This document shows positions 11,901-25,600 of a stretch of 64,000 nt of DNA, piece by piece. The notes beneath the pieces are model-generated. The model ran no database searches and was not told the DNA's origin. It saw only the letters and a list, made by a program, of their open reading frames with translations. The stretch is from NCBI GenBank assembly GCA_031763025.1, contig JASSKH010000044.1, forward strand, positions 1,488,001-1,552,000, written 5' to 3'. This DNA is from Macrocystis pyrifera (Eukaryota; Sar; Phaeophyceae; Laminariales; Laminariaceae). Every line of letters begins with the position of its first letter. Positions within the stretch are counted from its first letter, which is position 1. Both the position numbers and the translations under genes were made by a program.

Positions 11901-14900
11901 TGTTTCGGGTGTGCTTGACCAACCACGGAGGCTCGGGGACATGTAGACCAACCATCTAACGTGGTCGTTGTCGTTTTCGGCTCTATGTATATTTTTCTGG
12001 CTCTATGTATATTTGCCTTTCAAATCTACATAACGCGGCCAATTTTGAGTAAACTTGAGTAAATTTGGAAATAGTTTTTTGCTATACAAGGGTCGTTATA
12101 GCCAAATTTTCACAAAGCGCTAACACTCTACTCTAGAAAAGATCCGAAACTTTCCTGGCAGGGGTAATTAAGACAACTACAACATAGCAACCTATATGCT
12201 CCTACTGCCTTTCGTTTTGCAGAAGGCCTAGGTTGTTGTGCTCGTCTTGTGGACGACTGCCCCGGGTATCATTCCGGTCGGGTTTGAAGGCTTAGACAAG
12301 GTTACTTCGAGAAGATTCCGACATTCTGCAAATTAAATTGCGGAGAATTTCCGGCTTGAGCTAAAACCGCGCATGCGAAGCAACAATTGTTGTGTGTGTA
12401 GAGTTCTCAAGATGACGACGTGTCAGAGCTCAGATGTTATGCTGGAAGTAGCGTTGAGCACATTTGTTCGTAAAACTTTGGCAATAGATACTGGTCTACA
12501 GAGATCTGGGGTTTCGTACTGTGTGGCGAGGCATCATTGTTGGAGTAAATTCTCCGCGGTTGAGTTCAGTTGGTGTGCCTCCTCTGCAAAACAGTCGGAT
12601 ACATATGAAATAGTACGGCCCGGGAATTTAATATGGTGGCACGTGTCACGGGTCTACGACAATATGCAAAGATCGATTACTGTACGTGTGGGGTCTGTGA
12701 CATCAAAGATGAGACCCGTTTGTGCGTTTCTGGTGGGTGGTGTGTTAGAATTGTACGGATCTCCTCCTCAACCATGGTATAAAGCTACGCGTCGCTAGTT
12801 GCACGCGCGGCTTCAACCATCATGACGCAAGAGAGGGGTAACGATGTATCACACCACCTCACGCGCGCAACCGAGTGGCGTGTCTACAGCGACGAATACT
12901 CGGAAACATTTCCAAAGGCGTTTGAACGTATACTGAGACGCATGCCACGGTACATGTGCACCTGCTATTTTCTGAGGCTCCACACGTGAGGTGCTCTATA
13001 TCACTCCCAAAACCTGACGTCCAGAAAACACTCGCACAAAAGCCCGATTGACAGTCTCGTGGACTAGGTCTGAAACGAAAACGGTGTTGGGTAGTTCTCA
13101 GTTTAGAACCGCCATCAATCAAGAAGGCTTCGGCCAAACTAAGTGCTGCTCCTATCGCCGAACATGGCGTTAATAGCACGCGTGGTTCACATCATGATTG
13201 CAGAGGAGAGCGGTACAAACGAAACACGCCACCACCAATGACAGCATCCTTCAGACTCATCGCGGCGCCGTCTCCCTCCGGACATCTGGGGAAGGGGGCA
13301 TGACTGACAGACAGCTGGGTACCCTCGCATTTCACGACAGGTTTGCCCCGGTGGGGCGGCCATGCCGACGGTGGCGCTTCGGCGATCGGTACGTGCGTTC
13401 GCGCCGTCCGTGCGGCTTCGTCCGCTCCCCAACCGCGATGCTCGAGCGGTCCGCGGCCCCGGCCCCTCCTTTCCGCAAATCGTCGGCGCGTTCGCCGGCG
13501 ATGAGGCTAGACGGGCAGCGTCCGAGAGGAGGCGGCGTTACAGAGAAGCAGGCGTCGTCAGCGGTGTCGCCAACGGGTCGTGGAATGACCACGCCAGTAC
13601 CCTGGGGTAGGTCGGGTGGACCCCCCAAGGGGGGGAGGTTTGCCGCATAGCGAGCAGTCGAATGAACGGGCGGTGGTGGAGCGGGCTATCGACACATTGC
13701 AAGAAGTTCGGGGCTTGGTGAGACGGCAGAAGGAAGACCCGGTCCCCGACAAGGTTAGAGAAGCACTTGGGCGCGAAGTAGAGACGAGGAGGGCAGAGCG
13801 GACGGGCGAGAAGGAGGTGGTGAGGTATCTCCTCGACGATCAGTACTTAATATAGTACGTGGTACAGCAGAGTGGGATCCAGCAAGGCGCACGTCATTTC
13901 TAGCCGCTCCAGGCGTTCTGGTAGCCGACTTGCTCGCGTTGGTACATTGCCAGCACGGACACCCAGGAATCGGCAAGACATGTTCACCTCGGCGCGTCTA
14001 TTGGCCAGGGATGTGTAGGGACGCGAGGGAGTACGTCTTGTCGTGCGGGTGCCGGCGCAGGAAGCGAACGCGTAGCCAACGTATAGCGATGCTGTCGGCC
14101 AGATACCTAGACCTGTGGGAAGTTTTGGACATGGACTTGCTGACGATCCCCAAAACGTCCGACACAGGTAACGAGTACTTGTTGCTGCTGGTGGGCAAAG
14201 CAGCTCGGTTCCTCTTCGCATACGCTCTCCCCCCGAAGGAGTACAACGGATCGTACGCCTTCTGCTAAACCTGTGTCCAACTGTCGGAGTGCCCTCATCC
14301 ATCCGTGCCGACGGAGGAGGCGAATTCACAGCCACCGTAATGGAGCATCTCTGCCGTTGCCTAAAGGTCCAGATCGATTTTGGCCTTGCCGATTACCCTC
14401 GGGGTCAGGGTAGTGTAGACCGAGCAGGGGCGTGGATAGTCGATGTGTTGTCCGAGCTGTGTAAGGAATGGCCCACCTGCTGGGACGAGTATATATCTCT
14501 GGCATACTGGATCAAAGACACCATGCCAAACACGTCCCTGCCTTCAGCAATGACACGCTTCCAGCTCTTGTTAGGCTGCAACCCGCGTACGTCCCTCGAC
14601 TTGGTAGTGCCTCAGATGGACGACACGGAGGTCACGGGAAGCTTCGAGAACTTTATTGAAGAGCGCCGGCACATCCCACGAGAGGTCTGGGAGGCACTCG
14701 AGAGGATACACGAAGACAGGGAGAAGCCGCGACACGGCCGCAACGTCGATTTAGCTGTCGGCAGCGGGCACCCGGGTTGTGACGGGCGACCTCGTCCTCA
14801 CGAAGGAAAGAGACAGCCCGCTCCACCCGCAGGGTATGGCGGCTAAACTGGTCCAGGAGAAGTAGACTGGTCCGTGGAAGGTGGTGGTGGTGGTGCTGAT

Positions 14901-17900
14901 TGCGGGGCTGATAGTCATCATCAATATGGAGGGAGGAGCGACGCACACCAGGAAGGCGAGGGTGGGGCCGGGCGCGCCGTTTGGCATAAAATCTCTCCTT
15001 CTTTCCTTCCGTCTTTCTCTCTCTCGCTCTCTCTCCCGTTCTCTCTCCCTCTCCTTCTCCCTCGCCGTCCCTCGGGCATGTTGTTGGATGTATGGGCACG
15101 CGTTACCATGCCTGCGTCCGCACCTGCGTCTTTCACGCCCTCTCTCCGCCTTTCGCCCCACCGCTCGGACAGCCGAGCGAAGATCGAGCAGCTTGTCCAA
15201 TGTCCATCTGACACTCTGTTTTTGCCTAATTTTCATCTTGGAGGCGCGGCAATTGATCTTTTCGATCGATTGGTACAATAGTGTTAGGTTGTACCGGTAC
15301 TGTACGTCGGCGGAGCTGTAGTGAGCTTCGGGTTCACGCGAGGATTCGGGAATGGAGTTGGAGGGAACATAAGAAGGTACGCGGGGCGAGCGGGAAGGGA
15401 TCATTAACGTAGTGAGAGAACTCTGTTCGCCGCGTCAGTGAGTAAGGCGGCGCGTGCAGTGTGCGTACTGGGGGAGGCTTTGCCTATCGGGAAAAAAAAA
15501 AGTGGCCGGTTTTCATTCCCTCACTTGGTTGGCACCGAATACGTCGGGTCCACCGTCTAGGATATCGCGTGGCTTGCCTTGTCCGGCCAAACCACCTGGG
15601 GAGGATGTTACCATGGGAATTCCAAGGATCCGAGGGGTTTCCACAAGTGGACACGGCATGTCGGCAAAGGGCATAATGCGAATTGAACCCGGATACTGGA
15701 GGTGTGAGCAGACGGTCACAACCCTTCGCCGCCCCTTCAGCTTCTTATAGCTCGTCCTGTTGCCGGAGGTGTTCCCCTACACGAGAAGAGTGCCGACTGA
15801 GACAACTAGGAGATGGCTCAGGCGTACGTTTCGCAGGCTGTGTTGGACAACGGGAATGCAGGTAGCAGTCGTTGCAATGAACTGAAATTGCTTGAGTGTG
15901 TGAACGAGTGTCAGACGGCCTATGTCCCTGTTTTTTCTGAGAACGAAATAATACAGAGACAGAGGCACAAAGCGGGACAAAACGGGAAAAAAGGAAAGAG
16001 GAAAGAAGAAAAAAAAAGGAAGAAAAGGGACAAAGAGTATACTGACCTGGAGAAGTAAGATATTTTGAATTTTATTGGGCATATATGTACTGACCTCGAG
16101 GAGGATATTTTGGAGTTTATTGAGTTTTTGGAATTCGAAAGGCCATGTGTACACAGCCGGGAGGCAGTCGTGCGTGTGTAGTAGTTTGCAACAGACGAAC
16201 GTTTGGATGTCGTGGACAGAGGCCCGTAGTTACGGCAATTGAGTGTTGGGAGATTGTTGAAGCTTACGCCCGTACAGTATGTACGGTTTGGAAATTTGCA
16301 CTGAATTTGAGTTTTTGGATTCGGGATGAGATTGGTGATTTCTTAGCAGGGAGGCAGCTGTTTTATAGATTTCGGGATTTCTGTGTTTGAATTGGTGGCA
16401 CTATACTACTTGAAGTGCCACGACGACAACACCTATGTGTTGGATGATTGTAGGCATACAGCGGTAGTGTGGCATTAACACTATGATCATGACAGTGTGC
16501 CACGAAAGGAGAGGCTGTAAGACATACTGGTAGTAGTTATTCACAGCAGTAATCGCGCAAATGTCTGATGCATTCTAATTGGTTGATTGGTTGCTGTGAT
16601 TTATGTAGCTGCAAATCGTCCAACGGGCATATGCGGTGGGTTTTTTGTGCTTTCTCGAATCGGTTGCATAAAATATATATTTGGATTATTTCGCAGGGTC
16701 ACGGGAAAGAGGGATGAGAGGCCCCTTGACCTCAGTACTCTACCTGTGTTTTCTACATGTATACTCTACGAAAACGAAGATAATGTTAATAGCAATACCA
16801 TCCCTTCTTTTGCTCCCGCGTCTCATGGCAAGGTCGAGCGGCGCACCACCCGGCGCACGAGGTGTCGCGTTACACTTGAAGGCTGATTTTTGTCGCCTCG
16901 GGATGCTGTGGCTTGGAAAAACTCTATCAACAGGTTGCTTGGGCCGCTTACAAAACACCCCTTGGCCAATCAACGTGCGTAAATAGCTACCTTAGGGAGA
17001 TTGACAATCAACCTGCAACTACTACTGCCTGATTGTGGCCGCAGCCCTTTACTTTTCGTCATGGTTGTTTCTTATTTCATTTGTCATGTTTGTTTCAATC
17101 AATATGCTTATTAATGATAACCACACACACAACACACATTATTTTTCATTTTTTATTATTCTTTCTAGTAATTGGTGGTAATGAGGCGCGACCTCAGTAA
17201 TACCTGCAGTAGTCATATGTACGATGCATGATGCTCAGCGAATACGGACTATTTTGTTTTGTGCTGAACCAACAGGACCGAATATCTACCTACGCCGTCA
17301 TTGGTGAATCTCAATATCGTAAACGTCCTTGGCCTCTGCTGCCTTGACATTTGAAAAACACAGCAGTACGAACACACAAAGCAGAATATTCTCGGAAGAA
17401 TGAGAGAATGTGAGTTTTGTACGTACGTAAGAAGTTCAAGCCAATCAGATGACTGCGGTGATTCACGGTAGCTTGAATCGTAGCCCTTGGTAGACACACC
17501 TTGTCTGGTACGTAGCCGCAACCTACACGTATCAGCGCAGTGAAGCAGAGGCAGAGCTACAGGTCCAAGGTGTGAGACTAGTTTGAGTTCGGGATGTCCG
17601 ACGAGAGCAAGTCGCCGGAGGCCACGGCCAATGCGTCTACTATTGCGCGCGAGGCGCAGGCTGCGAGGTTTGCTGCACAAACAGAAGTTGAGGCGAACGC
17701 TCGTGCTGCTGTAGCTGCTGTGCAAGCGGAGGTAGACGCACGCCGTGTTGGGATAGCCGCGGCCGAGGCTCGCCAGGCCGCGGAAGACGCTGCGTCCATC
17801 CGCCAGGCCAACGCTGCGGCTGCTGTTGCCACCACTGCGGCTTCGGCTGGTCCTTCATCTATGCCGGCAGTCTCGGGGGGAGCAGTATCGACGGCTGACG

Positions 17901-20900
17901 TTCTGCATTGGCAAAACCAGGTGGCATCCGAGTTTTCCAGAATCGACACGGATATACTCGATGTCAAATCTACACTGGACAACGTGCTCCTGTCTGTGGC
18001 TGGCCTTCGGGACGCCGTCACCAGCAGCGTATCCAAGATCGCCAATAACGAAGTGCTCCTCCAGCAGTTTGTTGACAATTTTTCCGACCGCGAGCCTTCT
18101 GTGCGGGACAGCGGAGATGCGAGGGAGCGCCATGTACAGAAATCGCAGCTCACCGACGACACGGCCATGTGGAAAAAAATGTCATCTCGCAAACACTGGC
18201 TGCTTCGGGGACGCTTGCCCCCGAACCTCGGCGAGTCGGCCGCGGATATCCAGTCGTTTGTGGGGGAGAGCGTCGATGTTACGGCGGCGGTGGCAGCTCA
18301 GCTTCGTGCCATCAGCAATTTTGACGTGGCCTTGTATGGGCCACGTGCCGATCGCCCGGTTGACCACCTGGTCATGGTCGCGGACCGCCTGGATCTCCTG
18401 CGCCAGGCTCTCATGGCGGTCCTTACAGTTGGACTCTCGGCGGAGGTCGCCGACGACCGCGCGTGCCTGGACCGGCTGGCACCCGTCAACACCTCCTTTA
18501 CATCCGCGGCTGCTGGTCTGCGCCGTCACACCCTCAGCAATATCTTTCTGCTGTCCAGCTCCACGGCGAGGGCCGTCATGAGCGAAATGGTGAACGACGA
18601 CTTACGTCTTTGGGTGAACGACCTGATGAGGTTCGCCCAGCAAGTTCGTCCGTTGACCGTGCCCCCTCAGTTGGACGCGGTGTTCGACGCGCCGCCTGTC
18701 CCTGCCTTCAGTCGCACGCTCTCCTTTTGCTCGTCCGGGGGCGACGTTCTGAGGCTTGTCGAGGGTCTCCAAGGTCCACGCGACAGTCGGGATGGGGCAT
18801 ACAAGCGGAGCCAAAGCCTCGCCCCCGCCAGGATGGGTCCGCCCAGAAAGAAGAACGCCCCGCTGTGCAGGATGTTTTCGTCCACGGGTCGATGTCGGTT
18901 CTCCGACTGCAAATTCGTGCACGCTAATACCCCGTCCGACGCCTCGTCTCCTACGGCGCTCCTCGATGGGAGATCGGCGGCACCGGCCGGGGTAATGCGA
19001 GGAGGCGCGGAGGCGCAGGCTGGTGGGTCGCGGGCTATGGTGCTCCGCCCAGGCGGGGGTCGTGGGGGGGCCGGGGCAGGTGGCGGCTCTGGTTCGGGAT
19101 GAAGACACGGGCCCTTCCTGTCGGTTGGGCCAACACTGGGGGGGGCGGTGGCGGCGCGGGCAGGTGGCGGAGCGGCGACGGCGCTTGTCGCCAGCGGCGG
19201 AGCGGGCACTCGGCTGGCAACCCACGAAGGGGGGGGGGGGTTGCGGGGGCGCGCTTTAGGTGCTCTGGCTGGCGACGGCGGTGTCGGGCGAGATCGCGTC
19301 GCGGTGACTCCGGGTTCGGTTCCCTTCCCAAAGCAAGGTACGGATATGGGCGTGCGTGCGAGTTATTTGCCCGGTGACACGGTGTGTGTGCAGGGTGATG
19401 GGTCCGTGGACCCGGTGTGCGTGCAGGGTGCGGTCGGTGACGTGCGTTTGGAGGCGATCACAGATGAGGTAGATGCGTGGATCGCCGCTCGGGAGGTAGT
19501 GGCGCAGGCAGTATCTGGGCGAGGCTCAGCGAGCCTCGATCAGGTCGCTTCGCTCAGCTCCTCATTCTTGCGACGGTGTCAAGGCAGTGTTCCTCTTTTC
19601 CTGTCCACCATCGGCGCCTCATTGTTCGCTTCACATATTAACGTTGCCGTCGTACAGCACTGGTTTGGTGAGATAAAAAAATTCCCCCGTATTTCTTTGT
19701 TGCTTCGTGTGCTGGCGCCAGGCGCGCCTGTTTGCGTTGCACGAGGGGGGGATTTGACCACAGAACTCGCGTATGGTAATCACCCGGGCGTTGCCATGCA
19801 TACTGTGGCTATCCATGATAAGATATGCGCAGACGTTGTGCACGGCCGAGCGGTGGTGTTTGAAGTGCGATTTGCAGACGAGATCCAGGGTCTTCGCGTT
19901 TCACCGCTGAGCGTCGTTCTCGAACCCAAGTTAAGGATTATTCACGATCTCACGTTTGCGCGCGGGAATGGTCGAACCAGTGTTAACGGTGACACCGACT
20001 TTGACTCCGCGCCATCGTGCGAGCTCGGACACGTGCTTCGTGATGTGCTTTTACGGGTGTTGTTTTTGCGACAGAGGCACGGTATTCGCGCTCGGATCCT
20101 GCTGTGTCGTGTGGACGTTAAAGACGCTTTTCGGCAGGTTTTGGTTGATCCGGCAGGCGCATCGACCTTTGGATACGTTTTCGGCAATCGCGTTGTCGTG
20201 GATTTGCGCTTGCAATTTGGTTGGCGTAATAGTCCTGGGTTTTGGGGGTTGATGGCCTCTGCGCTCGAGCATGCTCACACCCACACTACGTTTCAAGGCG
20301 CAGATGTTTCCCCACAAGGGGCTGCCGCCGTTTCGCACGTTGAGCTCTCCCCGCCGCGGGGAGTTCAGGTTGTTGCTATTCCGCGTGATTGTGGGCCCGT
20401 TCCTGGCGCAGGAGGCCTCACCGGAAGCAATTTTTTTTTTGTGAGGTACTACGTTGACGATGGCATTCTCGTCGAGTTGCAATGGTGGCCGGACGGCCGC
20501 CGTTGCTTGCGTGCTGTACAGTCGCTGGCGTCGGACCATTTTCGCTTGTTGGGCGAACGTGGTGTTTCCGATCCACCCCTCTTGTCAGCCAAGAAAATAA
20601 CTAACTGGGACACGCGACTCGAAGTCTTGGGATGGATTATTGATACTGAAGCGCTTACTGTTACGTTGCCGTCGCATAAGCGCCTCAAGCTGCGCGATAT
20701 CCTCGCGGAGTGGCCCTCGTCTCGTGCGTCCGCTTCAGCGAAGCAGGTGTCACAGTTAGTTGGCTTTCTCATGCATGTGTCCTTTGCTGTTCGTCCGGGG
20801 CGCTTTTTCGTTAACCGCTTGTTGGCTTCGGTTGGTATGCCGCGCATTGCCGCCGGAGCTGATTTTGATTGTCGTATGGCAAACCCCGGGCGGCGTCTCG

Positions 20901-22655
20901 CCCTGGGACCCGAGTTCCACGGTGACCTCGAGTTTTGGAGGTGGTTCGTTGAGGAAGGGTTGGACGCGCGCGGCGGAACCTTGTCGGCTCCGATGTATCA
21001 TTTGCTTGAGCGCCCCCCTAGACGTACTCTGTTTTCGGACGCATCTAAAACCGCTGTCGGGGGGTTTTGTCTTGAAACTGGTGTGTACTGGCGATACGAG
21101 CTTGACGCAGGGGAACGGGCTCGATTTTGTGGATCGAGCAAGTCCGTTGCAGATGAGAACGATATATCAATTAATGTCCTCGAACTGCTGGGCATGGTCG
21201 TTTCTGCATGGGTTCTCGTCTCTGCGTGTGCTGAAAGTCCGTTCGAAATGGGGGATTGTGTGTTATTGCGGGGCGACAACGAGGCAGCCGTGGAGTGGGT
21301 GCGCCGTTGTCGCGGGGGCAAGGAGCCGAGATCTGGCGCATTAATGCGCCTTCTTGGTGTGCTCGAACTGTCCTCTGGTTGGCACTTTGACGCAAAACAC
21401 GTACGGGGCATTTTTAACGTGGCCGCTGATGGTATCTCACGGTGGGACTGTGCTTCCGTCCTCGCTAATCTGCGTGCCGTTCGACCCGATATTCCGTGGC
21501 AGGAGCAGGACCTGGGGGATGCGGGCACAGACCTCTGTACTTCGGTGTTGGCCTCGAACTCATGCGAAATGCCATTGCGACCTCGTCTGAACGCACTTAT
21601 CAGGGGCATTTTGGCGCGTGGGTAGACTTTCGGGTACGGTGTGGCATGTCTGTATTCCTAGACCGGTGCGGCGACAGCATGACCAACGTGTGGCATTTGT
21701 TCGAGTACGTCGCGTACGCTTTTGCCACCAAGAAATTGCGGTCGGCAACCATCGAGAGTCATTTGTCAGCGATCAAGTTTTTTCATCGTATTTCACGAGG
21801 GTTCGAACTGGACACTACTCATCCGGTTTTGGTTAATGTACTCAAAGGCGCCGCTCGTTCGCATGCCGACGCTGGTAACCAAGCAACCGTTCGTAGGCCG
21901 GTTTCGTGGGAAATGTTGATCGCGGGCGAGAAATTGATATCTACGTGGCAGACGGGGGGTCGCGTCTTGTGGCTTGCCCTCTGCGCTTCATTTTGTTTTT
22001 TGACTCGCGCCTCGGAAATGTTTGCGGAAACTCGGTCACGTGTGCATGAGACGTATTGTTTGCGACGGGCCGACGTAGCCTTTTTTCGCGGAAAAATACA
22101 GCTCACAGTTGCGCAGTGGTCCACCGCGGACCGCGTAGAGGTTCGGTTTCGTGGGTCGAAAGGGGACCAACTGCGAAAAGGGGCGGCTCTAACGCGCGTA
22201 CGTTGCGGTCCGGCGTTGCGCGTGGGCGAAGGTGGCGGTGCTGTCGATCTCATGATCGAATTGATGTCCTGTTATCTGTTTCTTCCCTCGTCGGCCCCCC
22301 TTGCCGCTTTCAGCGTTGGTAATGGCAGATGGTCCATGTGGACACAGCAGCAAGCGACGACAGCTTTGCGGAAAGTGGTTGCGTTGGCGGGCGTGCGTGC
22401 GGAGGAGTACGCTCTGCACTCTCTGAGGATTGGGGGCGCAACACACTTGTCGGCGGGGGGGGGGCGACACCAGAGGTGTTGCAGCGTGAGGGCCGATGGG
22501 CGTCCGATGCGTACAAGGCGTATGTTCGCAGTCACGGAAAGGATGCCAGTTGGGTAGCAGACGTTATGGCCCAGGAAGGACTTAGCGGTGGGATCCAGCC
22601 GGGCCAGAGCACTGAGTGGGGGCGAGTTAATTCACTCCGAGTGGTGAATGGGCAG

Positions 22656-22694
<39 letters not shown>

Positions 22695-25600
22695 TAAAGT
22701 GTGTTATAACATGCGTTCCCTATGAGATTGCAAGTGGGAGGGGAAGGGGTAGTAAGAACACATCAGTAAATAGGGTCAACTCCCATGTGTGATGGAGGCT
22801 GGCTTCGAGAGTTCTGTGTCGCCAGTTGGGTTGGGAGTTGACTCGAGTGTACGGATGTGAGCGCGGGGTTGCCGTTGGGGCAGCCCCGGGGGGGTCACCC
22901 CTTCTCCAACCCCCCTTTCCGGGCGGGGGGTTGCGCATTAATATAATACAACTTCGAAAGCAAAGTGCAAAGCAGAATATTCTCGGAAGAATGAGAGAAT
23001 GTGAGTTTTGTACGTACGTAAGAAGTTCAAGCCAATCAGATGACTGCGGTGATTCACGGTAGCTTGAATCGTAGCCCTTGGTAGACACACCTTGTCTGGT
23101 ACGTAGCCGCAACCTACACGTATCAGCGCAGTGAAGCAGAGGCAGAGCTACAGGTCCAAGGTGTGAGACTAGTTTGAGTTCCCACCCACCCGCCCGTGCT
23201 TTTGAGGGAGTCAGTGGGGGGGAGTTCAATAGTCGCAGTAACGTTTGCGTTTGTTGCTGTATGTTACACGTACCCGGTAATTTCGCTGATGGTGCGACCG
23301 GGTGTCGTAGATTGCGCGAGTGGCGGCGTGGGCTAGCCGCCTTATTTGGCGTTTGGTATGGTTCGATGCAAGTGGGGTTTCTTTATATCATACTATTATA
23401 GTTGATAAAGTAAACATGGCGTTGACGTGGTGTTGCATCGGCTCGGATTCTGCGCGCAATCTGAAAGTATCGGAGAAGGGGGTTATCCGTATATTAACAC
23501 TGAAGTGCATTGTTGGTTTAAATGTATTTGTGTTATTGTATATGCCTGGTACAAGTGCGTGTCGAATTTCTCACGTGTGAGGTTATCTTGTACTTGGTGT
23601 GGTTTCTCGAGTTATTTGTCAGAAACGGCTTTTCTGATAGCGGTTTGGTAGGCTGGCTTCGAGAGTTCTGTGTCGCCAGTTGGGTTGGGAGTTGACTCGA
23701 GTGTACGGATGTGAGCGCGGGGTTGCCGTTGGGGCAGCCCCGGGGGGGTCACCCCTTCTCCAACCCCCCTTTCCGGGCGGGGGGTTGCGCATTAATATAA
23801 TACAACTTCGAAAGCAAAGTGCAAAACACTGGATTTTGTCATGCGTATCCTGGTTGTCACCTTGAAATCCGGCGAAATAATTTCAAGACGAAAAGTCTGC
23901 AATACTGTGACCACAGAACTTATAATCGTATTGCATCTCTCAGAGATTTCAGAATCGGCACGGACACTGGTTGTGCTGGATGCCGATGGGTACGTATAAA
24001 GAACAACAACACAGAAACACACACCTGAAATGTTTTTTCAAACAGCAGTGTTTTCTGGTTGAAATTCAGCATAATTTGAAGACGAAAAATCTGTATGAAA
24101 TGTTTTATCCAACCGAATGAGCTTCTTTCTCGTAGCAGGTGCCACCACTACTTGCTTGTACTGATGTACGACATCTACAGCAGCAGCAATATTTCTCCAG
24201 CAACAAAACAGCAGCAGCAGTAGCAGTAGGACGCACGAGGCCAGGGTCAGCGTCGCTGTACGCTCAGCTTGTCAATCTAACTATTTAACCCTTTGTACAC
24301 GTACTCGATTTTGTCCTGTGTTGGAACTCCAAATTTAGCATAATAGTTACCAGGTATAATACGGAAAATCTGCACCCGACATGCTCTGTCCCAAGAGAGA
24401 GAACTTTTCGTAGCAGGTAGCAGGGGCCACCGCTACCACTGATGATGTACGACATCTACAGCAGAGCTTCTCCAGCAGTAAAACAGCAGCAGCAAGAGCA
24501 GTAGGACACACGAGGCCAGGGTCAGCGTCGCTGTACGCTCGGCTTGTGTGTGAACCCTTCGTACGTGTGTTTCCTGGTCCCGCACTCATAATTTGAAGAC
24601 GAAAAATCTACAACCTGGCGTGTCAGACAGAGCTTCTATCAATAGCAGGGCCACCACTACTACTCCTGTGCAACTACAGCAGATCTTCTCCTGCTTCTCT
24701 GTCCCCTCATCAGTAGGAGGGTGGGCCTGGCAATACCACCTCCAGCATGTCTCGGGGACATGACCCGAACGCTCGTTGCTGTGGGCAAGCACAATCCGCC
24801 TACGAGTACTCGTAGAGCTGGGTTCCGTTAGGTAGAACTCAAAAAACAAAAACCGTTATAATATTTTACTGCTGAAGGTTCTGTGTTTTTTCAACATGGC
24901 CCAGCACAACTATGTGCCTACACACGTTGCCGCACCTAGTTCGACCAACCGTGAACGACTTACCATCGCACCAGCACGAGAAGGTTTCGTTTGTGTGTGT
25001 GCGTGCACAGAGCCCGCCGGGACTGGAATTGGTGCCGTGTGCGTCGAGCGTGGTGGTCGAACGTGGCCCAAAAAAATGCTGAATCACACACACATACAGA
25101 GAAACTAACAGCAAGGCGCCCTACGCTCGTATCCAATCCCTTATAAAAAGGCTTTTTTTTTTTCCTTGGAAAACCAAGAAAAAAAAGCTCGCTGCGCGCT
25201 TCGCGCGCCTCACTATTATTATGATTGCCTTCCAATAATATAGCGTAGATGCCGTTCCTATGTAAACCACAGAACTTGTATCTCTTCTAGGATCGAAGAA
25301 TCGGCACGGACACTGGTTGTGCTGGATGTCGACGGGTAGAAAAAACGGTTTAATGTGAAGAAAAAAACAACAACCACAACAACAAACCGAATGTCCTTCC
25401 GTAAATCAGTAGTATCCCTCATACGCCTGTCCGCCAGCTGTGTCCCGATTTCCATTCCGCACATCAGTTCACAAAACACACATTAACAGGGCCTTGGTTT
25501 AGCGATTATTTTAGCTGTAGGGATTTATTAATATTATGGGATTACTATTAATATTAATAGTAATTGGTGGTAATGAGGCGCGACCTCAAAAATATCTGCA

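Larger units (their letters stand above)
17377..23825 (+). mobile_element. Ngaro/PAT-like tyrosine-recombinase retrotransposon, near-complete (6449 bp)
   Basis: The element has the split-direct-repeat architecture of Ngaro/PAT elements: A1 (17377-17590), gag, RT-RNase H and tyrosine recombinase ORFs, then B1 (22796-22971), A2 (22968-23181), a 468-bp spacer and B2 (23650-23825). A1/A2 and B1/B2 look identical by eye, so the insertion is recent. No aspartic protease, DDE integrase or methyltransferase domain was seen, which favours Ngaro over DIRS or PAT. No target-site duplication is evident, as expected for tyrosine-recombinase integration. The only obvious lesion is a frameshift at a G run in the recombinase. 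The element lies antisense in intron 1 of the transporter. Confidence 0.9.

Noticed and set aside
12373-12798. 141-codon plus-strand ORF in intron 1
   Set aside because: Balanced composition but no recognised domain and no neighbouring TE parts; too weak to call a gene.
14751-15404. Minus-strand Arg/Glu-rich ORF
   Set aside because: The Arg/Glu repeat is encoded by the CT microsatellite; the remainder overlaps the integrase fragment antisense.
17578-18192. Minus-strand ORFs opposite the Ngaro gag
   Set aside because: They mirror the Ala/Ser-rich gag codons and have no independent motif.
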